From Prosapia bicincta (taxonomy: Eukaryota; Arthropoda; Insecta; Hemiptera; Cercopidae): DNA of 64,000 bases. The stretch is from positions 1,888,501 to 1,952,500 of the forward strand of contig JBAIZL010000006.1 of NCBI GenBank assembly GCA_036971475.1, in the 5' to 3' direction. The stretch's first letter is position 1. Every line of letters begins with the position of its first letter. The translations under genes and the position numbers were made by a program. Under the pieces are notes generated by a model. It did not search any database. It was not told the DNA's origin and saw only the letters and a program-made list of their open reading frames with translations. Below, piece after piece: positions 12,835 through 26,669 of the stretch.

Positions 12835-13485
12835 ATGATCTACTTCATTGCAAAAAGTCCTTTTTTATTGCACAATGTCCTACTCTTCTATATTGTGTAA
12901 TGTCCTACTCTTCTATATTGTGTAATGCCCTACTCTTCTATATTGTATAATGCCCTACTCTTCTATTATGCACAGTCTCACTTTATTGTCAAACATTTTG
13001 TCTACTCTCGATTGTCCTAATTTATTGTACAATGCCAATTTGCTATTGTATTATACAACTTTCACTCTATTGTAAGTGGCCTTCCTTTTTTGTGCAATGT
13101 CATATTCTATTGTATAATGTACTAATATAGTCTGCAAAGCCCTACGCTATGTATAATGTCCTACTCTATATGCATAATGATGCCCTACTATATTGTACTG
13201 GGTACTACTGTATTTTATATCACCCTACTATATTGTGCAATCTCCTACCCTATTTTATAATGTCCTGCTATACTGCGCAATAACCTACTATATTGTATAA
13301 CGGCCTGATATGTTTTACAAAGCCCTACTTTATTGCATATTGTCCTACAATACTGTGTAATGGTTTATATATTGTGCAATGTCCCTACTGCATTTTGCAA
13401 TTTCCTACTCCATTGTGCAATGCCATATCCTATTGTCTAATGTCCTATTGTATTGAATAAAGGGCTAACTTTGCAATGAATACTT

Positions 13486-13544
<59 letters not shown>

Positions 13545-13805
13545 TTTACTATATTGTGGGATGTCCTACTCTATTATACAATATCCCTATTGCATTTGGC
13601 GATGCCCTACTCTATTGTATATTGTATGATGTCTATTTTGTCGTGTAATGTTCTACTCTATTGTATATTGCCCTACTATATTCTATTGTAATAAACTATT
13701 GTATTGTACTACGAGTATGTACCACTATTTTGTGGAACGCTCTACTCTATTGTATGGCATACTTTATTGTACAATACCCTACTCTATTGAATAATCCCCC
13801 TCCTG
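12835..13805. repeat. Degenerate ~20-bp minisatellite interrupted by (TA)n
   Basis: Dozens of diverged units of the type TGTCCTACTCTATTGTGCAA. A pure (TA)n run at about 13488-13542 sits inside it. Short open frames here are by-products of the repeat. Confidence 0.85.
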
Positions 13806-14216
13806 CATTGGATAATTATACCCCATTGGAAGTAATTTTGTACACTGACGGATTGGGTGCTGACCCCAATAACATGAAGTTTCCAGATTTTGCCTTTTCG
13901 TGGTATCACGGGTGTCAGATTTAATGGTCACAAATTCTGTATTTACTTATCGTTCAAACCTTGCTATGCCTTTAACCTTTTGTTACTGGTAATATAGGTG
14001 ATATATTTCATTAAAAAAATTATTTACAGAGGTAAATATTTATAGAATCCCTCTATGAATGCTGGAATATTAGGTTTATGTTGCTAGTAGATGTAATAGT
14101 CTTCTTTTCTCTGGGTGCAGATACCTTCATGACGAGTATATATAGTTGTTCCTCGATGTGTCTTTTGAGTTCAGTCTTTCATCCGCTCTCAACATACCTA
14201 TTTCTGAGTTACATGA

Positions 14217-14223
<7 letters not shown>

Positions 14224-14270
<47 letters not shown>
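14224..14270. repeat. (TA)n microsatellite
   Basis: Pure TA run. A run of 14 C residues at about 14740-14753 lies 0.5 kb further on, unusual in this AT-rich sequence. Confidence 0.95.
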
Positions 14271-14274
<4 letters not shown>

Positions 14275-15081
14275 GAGGGAGTTAGATGTAAGTATGGTCT
14301 CCAAATTAAACTTAAAAAAACACGAGTTTTATAAAAGATTTTATTTATAGAAGTGAATTTCTGAAACGAATATGAAACAATGAAAGGGCCAACAAAGAAT
14401 AATTATGTACTCAATTTACTCTGTAGTAGACCAGAAGATTTCATATACAATATTTACTGCCTTTAAATACTTGCTGTATACTTTTAATACTTAAGATAAA
14501 TCGGGGTTTTTAAACACATCCATCGATAATTTACAATTTTACGTTCTTCATGAATAATTTTAAAGCCTATTCTGATTTGATGTCTTCTTTGACAGCTTTC
14601 ATTAGGCGAACACGGTTATGACCCGTTATTTAATCAATGACACACAAAGGAGAGATAACTTGTGGCGGGATTCCAAATTTCAGAAACTCTGATGAACGGG
14701 CTTTACTGTTTGAAAATAGCTGCACGTGGGCACTTCCTGCCCCCCCCCCCCCCGCTTATGTGTCTCCTAGAGTTATGTCGAAATTTTCTAGGGCATTAAG
14801 TTTTATTATATTGTTTCGAATACTGCAAAAGTAAACACATGCTACAAATATATGCACGCTCGCTAAAGTACAGTCTTCCACAAGAGTTTTACACGACATT
14901 CTTAATCTTGCAACTCTATTGCCCAATTTGTGAGCTTTAGATATTTCGAAATTTAATTTTATAACATTAAATTAACAGCTAGTATACAAATGTACTTTAT
15001 AAAAAATTCACTTCAACAATATTTCACTTTTTTATAATTTTATTATTTAATGACACAGCGTGTTATTACCTCTAAGATGAT

Positions 15082-15191
15082 TATATATATATATATATAT
15101 ATATACACTTACACTCACAAACACCCAACACACACACACACTTACAAAGACAGACAGACACACACACACACACACACTCATATATATATAC

Positions 15192-15262
<71 letters not shown>
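15082..15262. repeat. Compound TA/CA microsatellite
   Basis: TA run, then imperfect ACAC and CAGACAGACA, then a long TA run with CATA interruptions. No gene. Confidence 0.95.
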
Positions 15263-15267
<5 letters not shown>

Positions 15268-16008
15268 CGTGTAGGTATTTAGATTTAGCGTTAAAATCGT
15301 TATTTTATTAAAATAATTATGAATAAAACGATAAGACTGTGAGAAAGAGAGTGCAGAGGGACCAGAAACTACGATTTGTTTCTAATTTATTATTTGGTCC
15401 ATTGTCTGATCACAATAAACTACAGTGTTTATATATTTTCCAAACATTTCAGTCGTCTTCAATCATCGGTCTTTGTTGACTTCTTCTTCACGAACAGCTG
15501 TCGATGACTGTTCGGCTTGATGTCTTAGTCAACATTTCGGCGGCAGCCCAGGCTGTCTATTTCCGAACACAACGGTAAATATTTGCAAATATTTTTAAAT
15601 TCAAGCGTTAAATGTTTGGTTATTTATTGAAAGTTGAACGCAAATCTAGAATTATAAATGACTTATATAAAACCACTTACTGTAGTGTTTTAGTGTATAG
15701 TATTGTTCCCTTTGGATCTCATTACCAAAATTACAAGTGTTGTAGGATTATAATAACTATTTGTGATGTATTTCAAGTAACACGTTTATACTTACGTATC
15801 TCAAAAACATTATTTTTTAGCACTTTGCACTCTCTTCTTAAACATGTCCTAGTTTAATATTACTCATGTTCACTAACACAATTATCCTCCTGATTATCCA
15901 TTTTCCTGAATATTTATAACCAAAAGTCTTATTAATATTTAAGATTTAGCTCAATTTAAAAAAAAACACCGAAATCACATATTTAGTAACATTTTAAAAA
16001 TTTCCTAA

Positions 16009-16479
16009 ATAGAGATATAAATAGTTATTCTTGTAATAATTTCCTGTGAAGATGATTGCTTTGTAATAGAGATATAAATAGTTATTCTTGTAATAATTTC
16101 CTGTGGAGATGATTGCTTTGTAATAGAGATATAAATAGTTATTCTTGTAATAATTTCCTGTGGAGATGATTGCTTTGTAATAGAGATATAAATAGTTATT
16201 CTTGTAATAATTTCCTGTGGAGATGATATCTTTGTAATAGAGATATAAATAGTTATTCTTGTAATAATTTCCTGTGAAGATGATTGCTTTGTAATAGAGA
16301 TATAAATAGTTATTCTTGTAATAATTTCCTGTGAAGATGATTGCTTTGTAATAGAGATATAAATAGTTATTCTTGTAATAATTTCCTGTGAAGATGATTG
16401 CTTTGTAATAGAGATATAAATAGTTATTCTTGTAATAATTTCCTGTGGAGATGATATCTTTGTAATAGAGATATAAATA
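16009..16479 (+). repeat. 57-bp tandem repeat, about eight units
   Basis: The unit runs from AGAGATATAAATAGTTATTC through TTTCCTGTGAAGATGATTGC to TTTGTAAT. Units differ by GAAGATG/GGAGATG and TTGC/ATCT variants that recur in patches. This indicates block duplication of sub-arrays. Confidence 0.95.
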
Positions 16480-17863
16480 AAGGAATAGACTAAATACAGT
16501 TTTTTTTTATATGAGATTTAATTAATTTAAAATAAAAATGTGACCCAAAGTGTTTCCAAGTTGTTATAAATTTGGTGCCGTTTTGAACAAGAAAACATGT
16601 ATGTTCTACTAGACGAGGTATATAGTACACAATATATACTACGAACCGTGTAAAAGTACACTTGACTTTGATAGATCGCAGTAAGCGATTCGGGGGATAG
16701 AGGGTCAGTTTAAATACATTCCTACAAGGATGATATTAGATAAATTATAAACGTTATAAAATAACAAACATTTTTGAATTATGTGTAGACATATCCGAGG
16801 CAGAGGTTTTTGGTATGTCGTACACTCTCAATATGTAACTTGACAAAAGTCATAGTACACGAAAGGACAAGTCCACGGTCAAGTGGTCCGCCCTACACTA
16901 GATATATGGCATACAAAACATTCCCTTTGTTTTTTCTAGTGGCAAACTACAACTCTCACTAAATTAATATAATCCATGCTTGTGATACAGTCTAACAATT
17001 ATAAACTCCGTTAGAAGTAAAGCAAGAAGTATTGGACATTTTGTTGAGTTCAAACAGACACCGAAATGCAGAAAACAACTATGGTTGGGGTCAAGTGAGG
17101 AATTATTGATTAGATGGCCTAAATAATGCAAGTATCTTCAGAAATAGGTTATTCTCGAAACTGTAAACAGACTACCACTTCGTATTATTTATATTCCCAA
17201 ACGTACGTTACTGTAATTAAATTAAAAGAAGTTAATATTTCTAAAACATTTTCCGTCATCAATGCCCGGCCTTGGTCATATGTAACGCCCCAAGTAAACC
17301 ACTAACCACTTACAACCACCTAGTTTTGATCCATGGCGTTTAGAATTAGGTAGATAGAAAAATCCCTTACTACTAATCCGAATAGAATCCTTGATCCTTA
17401 AACTCGTAAACAGGAAGTGTGACTTGTCCAAGAGCAAGTAGTGACTTAAGTTTTAAATATGTCGGACGCTTCTCTACACACCTGGTTCCATGGTATTATT
17501 AGAATAACTTATGCTAATCGTTTATTCGCTCAAATGCTCTATATATTAAAGGTTGCCAGCCAATTCATGGTGTATTTTCGTGCGATGAATTCATTTCTGT
17601 TGCAATAGGTTCGCGTAAACACTAGTGAAGAGTTTCTATTAATTGACAAAGTGTAACCCCTTAAAGGTTGTGAGTTTGGTTGTACATTATTATTTTATAT
17701 ACGAGCAACCATATTGTAAAGGTTTATTTTTGTAAAACTAAATTTCCTAAATATAAAGACATAATATGCTAATAACAAGGTATTCAAGTTACAAAAGGTA
17801 TTATTAAAAACAATAAGACCTTTCTTGGAGGCAATGATGTCTTCACTCTGGTATATGATCTTG

Positions 17864-18382
<519 letters not shown>

Positions 18383-18969
18383 CACTCAAATATAGTTCTA
18401 AACAAAAACCAAGGTGGTTTTAAGCTTTTCTAACTATAGAGACTGGTTAAAATTTGACCATAGTCTCAATACACAAACCAAAATAACAATTTTATATATA
18501 TACAAATACTGTTCTATAATACGATAAATTTCTATGTATACTTATTTCGTAATCCAGCAAGTTATCGGGCTGCGATAGATTTGTTCAAATAATATAAAAC
18601 TCCGTTATAGTGAAATGGATTTTATCGAAAGTTTCCTTAGGCTACAATAGTATTTGGTTTTATAACCAAACCTATCCTAACCTGATCGGGAGTTGCAATT
18701 TGCAAAATATGAAGTAAAAACAGAATTTAACGGTATCAAACCGCAATCCACAAGACATACAGAATTAAGATATTGGTAGTTTGAGGAATCGCTACTTAAA
18801 GGAGTCTATTTCTTAAACAAGGTAATGTTGTATAGCTTTATTTAACCCCATGTTTACCCACTATTGTTGATTTACCAAACTTGAAACTTTTTTCATTTAA
18901 GGATTTATTTTTAGGTAAAATATCCGTAATTGAGGAAATCAGTAGCAACAGAGAGCGCAGTAACGCAAT

Positions 18970-19142
18970 TATAAATAACACACAATTGCAAACACTTGCT
19001 ACAAATATTTACACAACGTTTATGTAGATTTTGCTAACATCAGCAGGTTACAGATGTACAGGTTTTAAAGCTAGAAGGCTACTTCAATTGTCATTCATCA
19101 GAAGGTCATAAATATTTGTTGCAAAGATTTATAATTGTTAAT
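18970..19142. repeat. Decayed foldback related to the 8.66 kb element
   Basis: The left part shares TTGCTACAAATATTTA with 8643-8656. The right part is its inverted counterpart (TAAATATTTGTTGCAAAG). Two CTGATG-like remnants on the minus strand lack GAAA. Confidence 0.55.
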
Positions 19143-19789
19143 TAATGAAAAAATATCAGTTATTAGAGCTTTCGTTACATTGGTTTATCATGTGCTCAAA
19201 CGAAAACAGAAAATCTTACATTGGTTACATTTTGCAGATTAAAATGAATGTATTTACCACAAACTTAAAGCTATAATTTTTTAGTATTGAATTAAAATTT
19301 TAAAGATGTACTTCATTTTATAGAAGGAAAACCGGGTTGTATTTTTAATTTAAGAAAACAGCCCCCTAGTTAATATTATTGACCTAAGTGTGCATTTAGT
19401 TTAAAAAGCAACCATCATCGGAGATTGACAACACAACGACATGCGTAAAAACAGTAAGAATATACGTTTTTATTGATTTAAAGTATACAGTGTTTATATC
19501 TAGGTATCCTAATACATATTAATTTTTTTAAAATATTTTGTGTGAACCTCTGCCGAAAGTAGCCATGTGTATAACGTGTGTAAGGGATGTCACACTAAGA
19601 GACGTAGCTTATTGTTTCAACAAATAAATGTTAGAGCCCAACTGCTGGAACATCACAGTATCTAGGACTGTGTAAGCATGTCATATAACTCATTCATACG
19701 CGGCATCTAAGAATAGATTCGTTGCAAAACCGATATCTTAACAAAGAGTAGGCCGTGCCTTAACATGACGGTGGCCATATGGTAAGTGG

Positions 19790-22020
19790 TGGGGGACACA
19801 GTGACCATATGTATGTATGTGTACTGTGGCGGGGTCATAGTGACCCTATGTGTGTATACATGCCTAGGCTGACTGTAGTGGGATCACAGTGACCATATGT
19901 ATGTATGTGTACTGTGGCGGGGTCATAGTGACCCTAAGTGTGTATACATGCCAAGGCTGACTGTAGTGGGATCACAGTGACCATATGTATGTATGTGTAC
20001 TGTGGCGGGGTCATAGTGACCCTATGTGTGTATACATGCCTAGGCTGACTGTAGTGGGATCACAGTGACCATATGTATGTATGTGTACTGTGGCGTGGTC
20101 ATAGTGACCCTATGTGTGTATACATGCCTAGGCTGACTGTAGTGGGATCACAGTGACCATATGTATGTATGTGTACTGTGGCGGGGTCATAGTGACCCTA
20201 TGTGTGTATACATGCCTAGGCTGACTGTAGTGGGATCACAGTGACCATATGTATGTATGTGTACTGTGGCGGGGTCATAGTGACCCTATGTGTGTATACA
20301 TGCCTAGGCTGACTGTAGTGGGATCACAGTGACCATATGTATGTATGTGTACTGTGGCGGGGTCATAGTGACCCTATGTGTGTATACATGCCTAGGCTGA
20401 CTGTAGTGGGATCACAGTGACCATATGTATGTATGTGTACTGTGGCGGGGTCATAGTGACCCTATGTGTGTATACATGCCTAGGCTGACTGTAGTGGGAT
20501 CACAGTGACCATATGTATGTATGTGTACTGTGGCGGGGTCATAGTGACCCTATGTGTGTATACATGCCTAGGCTGACTGTAGTGGGATCACAGTGACCAT
20601 ATGTATGTATGTGTACTGTGGCGGGGTCATAGTGACCCTATGTGTGTATACATGCCTAGGCTGACTGTAGTGGGATCACAGTGACCATATGTATGTATGT
20701 GTACTGTGGCGGGGTCATAGTGACCCTATGTGTGTATACATGCCTAGGCTGACTGTAGTGGGATCACAGTGACCATATGTATGTATGTGTACTGTGGCGG
20801 GGTCATAGTGACCCTATGTGTGTATACATGCCTAGGCTGACTGTAGTGGGATCACAGTGACCATATGTATGTATGTGTACTGTGGCGGGGTCATAGTGAC
20901 CCTATGTGTGTATACATGCCTAGGCTGACTGTAGTGGGATCACAGTGACCATATGTATGTATGTGTACTGTGGCGTGGTCATAGTGACCCTATGTGTGTA
21001 TACATGCCTAGGCTGACTGTAGTGGGATCACAGTGACCATATGTATGTATGTGTACTGTGGCGGGGTCATAGTGACCCTATGTGTGTATACATGCCTAGG
21101 CTGACTGTAGTGGGATCACAGTGACCATATGTATGTATGTGTACTGTGGCGGGGTCATAGTGACCCTATGTGTGTATACATGCCTAGGCTGACTGTAGTG
21201 GGATCACAGTGACCATATGTATGTATGTGTACTGTGGCGTGGTCATAGTGACCCTATGTGTGTATACATGCCTAGGCTGACTGTAGTGGGATCACAGTGA
21301 CCATATGTATGTATGTGTACTGTGGCGTGGTCATAGTGACCCTATGTGTGTATACATGCCTAGGCTGACTGTAGTGGGATCACAGTGACCATATGTATGT
21401 ATGTGTACTGTGGCGGGGTCATAGTGACCCTATGTGTGTATACATGCCTAGGCTGACTGTAGTGGGATCACAGTGACCATATGTATGTATGTGTACTGTG
21501 GCGGGGTCATAGTGACCCTATGTGTGTATACATGCCTAGGCTGACTGTAGTGGGATCACAGTGACCATATGTATGTATGTGTACTGTGGCGGGGTCATAG
21601 TGACCCTATGTGTGTATACATGCCTAGGCTGACTGTAGTGGGATCACAGTGACCATATGTATGTATGTGTACTGTGGCGGGGTCATAGTGACCCTATGTG
21701 TGTATACATGCCTAGGCTGACTGTAGTGGGATCACAGTGACCATATGTATGTATGTGTACTGTGGCGTGGTCATAGTGACCCTATGTGTGTATACATGCC
21801 TAGGCTGACTGTAGTGGGATCACAGTGACCATATGTATGTATGTGTACTGTGGCGGGGGTCATAGTGACCCTATGTGTGTATACATGCCTAGGCTGACTG
21901 TAGTGGGATCACAGAGACCATATGTATGCATACATATCTAGGATTACTGTGGTAGGACACAGGAACCCAGTGTGTGTACATGTCTAGTATGACACTGGTG
22001 GGGCACAGTGACCATTGTAT
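19790..22020 (+). repeat. 88-bp satellite, about 24 units, dimeric
   Basis: GTGACCCTATG recurs every 88 bp with very few differences over about 2.1 kb. Each unit is a dimer: a ~39-bp half starting GTGACCATATGTATG and a ~49-bp half starting GTGACCCTATGTGTG, both ending in a GGGGTCATA/GGGATCACA block. The 49-bp half matches the monomer array at 23288-23666. A GCGGGGTC to GCGTGGTC variant marks five units. The ends (before about 19800 and after about 21905) are degenerate. Confidence 0.95.
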
Positions 22021-23097
22021 ACATACATTTTTAGGGTGCCTATAGTGGGTAAGTAGTGTCACCGGTCGGCAAGCTAAGCCGAACTATAAGTATATTGTGG
22101 AAGTTCAAAATGTGTAGTGTGTGGTAAGGTTTTAGTATTGAAACGTATTGAAGTATTGCTAAGTAATTAAGGTTTTTTAGTCCACTGTAAAGTTTGAACA
22201 AAATCAGTCGAAATATATTTATTTATATAAATAAATAAAAACTCCTAACATTTTATATATGTCTCAATGTAGGTTTCGGTTTAAAGCAATCAACTTAGAG
22301 AAAATGTGTACAAGTCTAACACTTCTAGGTAGACTACTCAACAATTCTTTTTGTAATTTCCTTTGAAGGGAATTCTTTTTCAATCGAAATATGCATCAGG
22401 ACATAAATAGAAAAATGTTTGTAGTTGTGAGGTCTTATTTCTTTATAATAGACCTTATTAAAAGAGGTCTATATTATTATAAATTTCTTCAAATTTCATC
22501 AAGACATTATTCATATTGGGTTTGATAATAGAATCAATAAAGGCATAAGAGAGTTAAGGCCAAACAGAAAGTGAGAAGAATAATGTTTTGTTTCTAGAAA
22601 TGCGTAACCTAAATCGGGATTTAAATAAATATAATTTAATCAATCAACTACAGTAAATTGAATAAAATGGTTGCGTTGTTTTTAGCCCAGCCTTATTTAT
22701 CAATACAAACCTCGTAACGAGTTATTTGTTACCTATAAATTACCCTGCCTGAATCAATCACTACACTAATCTTGTTAACGTGTAATTTGGCGGCTACTGA
22801 CTTGAGACCGCAAAAATTTCTAATAAGTTAATTTCGTTTGTTTTGAAACTGTGAACTCTTAAACTGCAGAAACTAAGTATACACAGCGGTTCGGATTCTG
22901 CCCGTAGGCCATGCCTTGCCACAAACAACTTTCTCTCTGCTGTGTCAACAGATGATTCCTCATAATGTTAACAGAAGGTTTCCTCCCAGAATCATTTTCC
23001 AGTCACCGTTCTTTCCAATGCATCGCTCAGTGGACGGTTACATATTAGGCAAAAAACTGATTCACTTTTTAGTCTAAACTGGTTAGCAAACTTAATT

Positions 23098-23858
23098 TAG
23101 TTTGTATACATGGAATCTATGACAGCTTTAGTATTTTTAATTTTATGGTTTATTTAACAAGCATCTTATTTAGCTACTAAGCCATATTACAATGAAAATA
23201 TTGGAAGGAACCCCAATACCACAAAATTAACAAATAAAACAAGTTACTTAAGATTAAACCTTTATGTAAATTTCGATGACCATGTCATCATCAGAATGAC
23301 CCTATGTGTGTATACATATCTAGGCTGACAGTGGTGGAGTCACAGTGACCATATGTATTTATACATGTCTTGGCTGACTGTGGTCGGGTCACAGTGACTG
23401 TATGTATGTATACATGTCTAGGCTGACTGTGGTGGGCTCACAGTAACTATATGTATGTATACATGTCTAGGCCGACTGTGGTGGGGTCACAGTGACTATA
23501 TGTATGTATACATGTCTAGGCTGACTGTGGTGGTCTCACAGTGACTGTATGTATGTATACATGTCTAGGCTAACTGTTGTGGGGGTCACAGTGACTATAT
23601 GTATGTATAAATATCTAGGCTAACTGTGGTGGGGTCACAGTGACTATATGTATGTATACATGTCTAGTTTGTATACATGGAATCTATGACAGCTTTAGTA
23701 TTTTTAATTTTATGGTTTATTTAACAAGCATCTTATTTAGCTATTAAGCCATATTACAATGAAAATATTGGAAAGAACCCCAATACCACAAAAATAACAA
23801 ATAAAACAAGTTACTTAAGATTAAACCTTTATGTAAATTTCGATGACCATGTCATCAT
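23098..23858. repeat. Duplicated ~190-bp segment flanking a satellite
   Basis: The segment starting TTTGTATACATGGAATCTAT and running through the left arm of the P24 palindrome occurs at 23098-23286 and again at about 23668-23858 with few differences. The 49-bp satellite lies between the copies. The left copy is a half-element ending at its hammerhead-like core; stems I and III of that core are lost. Confidence 0.85.
23288..23666 (+). repeat. 49-bp satellite, about eight units
   Basis: The unit is GTGACTATATGTATGTATAC plus ATGTCTAGGCTGACTGTGG plus TGGGGTCACA. Units are more diverged from each other than the 88-bp units upstream, and this looks like the ancestral monomer form of that satellite. 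Confidence 0.9.
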
Positions 23859-23866
23859 CAGAATTT
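23826..23866 (-). ncRNA. Hammerhead-like motif, decayed stems
   Basis: The minus strand has CTGATGATGACATGG and ATCGAAAT intact, but ATGTAAAT is no longer self-complementary and the flanks do not pair. It is probably inactive. Confidence 0.4.
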
Positions 23867-23985
23867 TGTCTTATTACAAAATTACAATCTAGCAAACAAA
23901 AAGTTAAGAAACTAGAATGATCATTCTATATATGATCATTCTAGTTTGTAACTTCTTGTTTGCTAGATTGTAATTTTGTAATAAG

Positions 23986-24030
23986 ACCCTCTGATGATGA
24001 TGACATGGTCATCGAAATGTACATAAGGGT
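23986..24030 (+). ncRNA. Hammerhead-ribozyme-like motif, complete
   Basis: Parses as ACCCT, CTGATGA, T, GATGAC-ATG-GTCATC, GAA, ATGTACAT, A, AGGGT. Stem I (ACCCT/AGGGT) and stem II are perfect. ATGTACAT is an 8-bp palindrome, and the site is U followed by A. It is one of the best preserved copies in the window. Confidence 0.65.
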
Positions 24031-25263
24031 TTAATCTTAAGTAATTTGTTTTATTTGTTATTTTTTAATATTTTTGTGGTATTGGAATTGTTTTCAATAT
24101 TTTAATATATTGTACAACTGTGCTCTTGATATTGTGTACTAAGCCATAGTTTTGTTTAGAATAAGTATATAAGTAACATAAAAACAAATTTAAATACAAT
24201 AATACCATATTATTTTCAGCTGTTTAAATTTTATTTCAAATGAAACTACTTACATAAGCTAAATATAATTTTGAAAGTTTAGTACACCCATCTTTATTTT
24301 CTATTATAAACCTATTAAAATGTAAACAGATATCTTCCCAAAAAAAAAAAATATTAAAAAAATAACACAAATGGATGGGCAAAAATAACACAGTACCATG
24401 GAGTACAGCTATGGATAAAATATTTACCAAACTACCCCATTCTTCACAAGTTGTCAAAATATTTCTCCTTTTAAAAATATGATACACTTTTTTAATAGGG
24501 TAAAGTTGATAAACCCTAATTCCAATTCTGAAAAAAATAGCAGATATTGGCCTATTTTCTAAAGTAAATGACATATTTATATTATTATTATTAGGCTTAT
24601 TATTATTAATATTACTAATAACATTAGTAGAAGACAATTTCCTCACTCCCCGTAGATGCAAGAAGGAGAGGAAAATATAGCAGCCAAAGAAGTTACCAAG
24701 TACCAAATAAATAACCACACCATGCCTTCTAATTTCATTAAAATTCCTTCTGAAATATTCACGTGCTTAACAACTTTGCAATAAATTTATGTGAGATTTC
24801 GGACTTCGACATGCACAAGGCCGTATCGTGGGATTATTGGTGCGGGCACTGGAATATTCAGAGGACACGTCACAGTTATTTAGTAAATTGTATTCTGTAA
24901 CATATCGTACAACTACAATCAACAACTGAGGTAACTGCGAGTGTTTCCGCTATGATCTTAGCCATAGCATTATTCTACCCCGTTGCTAAGGGTATACTGG
25001 ACCCCTCTGGGAGAGTTTAATGCCTGGAATACTATAAACATTTTGTTTTATATAATAAAGCATGATCTATCTAACTTTACGTGTACTTAATTAGATGTTC
25101 TAATAAAATGGATATTTTTTTTATATCTGTTTACGGTTTAAAAGTTTATAAATATAAGAAAGTTATACAAATGACTATAATATAGTACTTCAACAAAAAT
25201 TTCAAATTGTAATAAACTCGTAGGAAATTTTAGGTGGTAAATCACTACATTTAAATCACATAC

Positions 25264-26083
25264 GAGGTGTGGGTCATTAATCAGTGCTTCAACTCAGCCA
25301 AAACTGGAACAGCCAAAATGTACATGTTTGATGGAACAACTGCTAGTAAAGGTTTTAATGAAACAGTGTCTTTCCTAAATCATTACATACAAAATTATAT
25401 TGGCTCAGATGTAAAAAAAGTTATATGTGTTTGCTAACAACTGTGGTGGGCAAAACAAAAACATAGGACTTTTAATGTTTTATTCAAGCCTCGCAGCTAC
25501 TAAACCCCTTGAAGTTATACAACATCATTATCATGAACCTGGACATACATTCCCGCCTTGCGACAGGAACTTTGCTAACATAACAGGAAAAGCAAAACGA
25601 CATAAAGAATACGTGTATTTGCCAGAACAGTGGTGGTGCAGCAAGCGTCCAAGAAATCGAGGTTCACTGTTATAAGTGTTGTTCAATCTATGGTGAAAAA
25701 CTACTTAGACTATTTACAACCTTTATTTCTACCTTATTCAGGAATAAGAAATGAGAAAGTTGTACAGTTTACCATAACTAAGTACAGAATGTTATGATTC
25801 ATTGGCATAGAAATACATGTCAGTCAATCTCATGATTTAGATTTGACCAAGGAAGTGTTTATAGCGCTGCTCCCAGAAACTGATGAGGAAAGCATCCGCC
25901 TTTCCGATGCACCTGGTCTGTACATAAAACCAATAGCCATGAACATGAAACCTGTTAAACTAAGTGATGGGCAAAGAGTTATGTGCTACAGATCTACCAA
26001 CATTATCACTTTGCATTGGAAGCCTTGCAGTATGAATCTGCAGGAATGTATGACAGTGACGTACATTCCGATGATGTATAACT
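25264..26083 (+). pseudogene. DUF7869-like transposon protein, broken
   Basis: Plus-strand reading frames, interrupted by several frameshifts, give a continuous family-like protein: NQCFNSAKTG and MYMFDGTTASKGFNE in one frame (to about 25425), then NNCGGQNKNIGLLMFYSSLA and EPGHTFPPCDRNFANI (25427-25640), then RFTVISVVQSMVKNYL (about 25655-25795), then further fragments to an end near SDVHSDDV. The D-N-C-G-G-Q-N-K-N and GHTF signatures match insect proteins annotated with DUF7869, which I believe to be transposon-derived. Here the first Asp of that motif is Asn. The upstream half of the protein is not recognisable. The function of the family is not known to me. Confidence 0.55.
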
Positions 26084-26669
26084 AGCATACATGAAAGCTA
26101 AGACCTGCATTAAATGTATTAATACCAATATTTTATACATTTATTAAAATAATCTTTTTAAAATGTGCCAATTTATTTTTGTTCGCCCTTATCTGGTTTT
26201 CACTCTCAGCCAATAATGACTTTTTTCAAATAATATTTGTTCGTTAGGAATGAAAACCAGGTATCTCCAGATTTATAGTCTATCTGTACACCATAACTTA
26301 AATACAAACCTATATTATTATACATTAACCTTTGTGGTTCCATCATATCTATTCATGGATAACCATATTTTCGTTGTATTATGTGTGTATAAGCTTACAG
26401 AGTGTTTTTTACCTCTCTTGAAAAATTTACTTTTGGGCCTTACCTGGTTTTCAATCTCAGCCCTTCATTGGTAACAAACGGTCACAATTTGTACTTGATC
26501 TTCAGTGACAGATATCACAAACATCAAAAACAGATTTTGTATGTGGAGTAAGAAAAAAAAACAAAAAACCCCCGATTTTTACTTTTGTAGTGTTTTTGTG
26601 TGCTTTAATGTTATTACGAGTTGTGGAGCGTTATATGTCAAGGAGCATTGACAAGCACCGGGTTTTTCC

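Larger units (their letters stand above)
23752..24112. repeat. Palindromic element, copy 1 (sister at 36.0 kb)
   Basis: Arms of about 180 bp mirror around GATCATTCTATATATGATC (centre about 23932). The ends read ATTACAATGAAAATATTGGA and its complement. The hammerhead-like motif occurs in each arm, facing outwards. A second copy with the same arms is at 36031-36401. Confidence 0.9.

Noticed and set aside
14637..14834. Plus-strand frame with CTGATGAACGGG and GAAAATAG
   Set aside because: Stem II would be short and wobble-rich, no stem I complement is present and no foldback surrounds it; the peptide is also unrecognised.
16009..16479. Hammerhead-like core in the 57-bp array (CTGTGAAGATGATTG)
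   Set aside because: There is no GAAA or pairing partner in the unit; the similarity is superficial.
19790..22020. CRISPR-like array
   Set aside because: The units are contiguous 88-bp satellite repeats without unique spacers, in a eukaryotic context. The other tandem arrays here likewise have no spacers.
24236..24718. 160-codon minus-strand open frame
   Set aside because: Low-complexity, Asn/Phe/Ile-rich translation with no recognisable domain, in AT-rich DNA, with no splice or promoter logic. Cannot be excluded without expression data.
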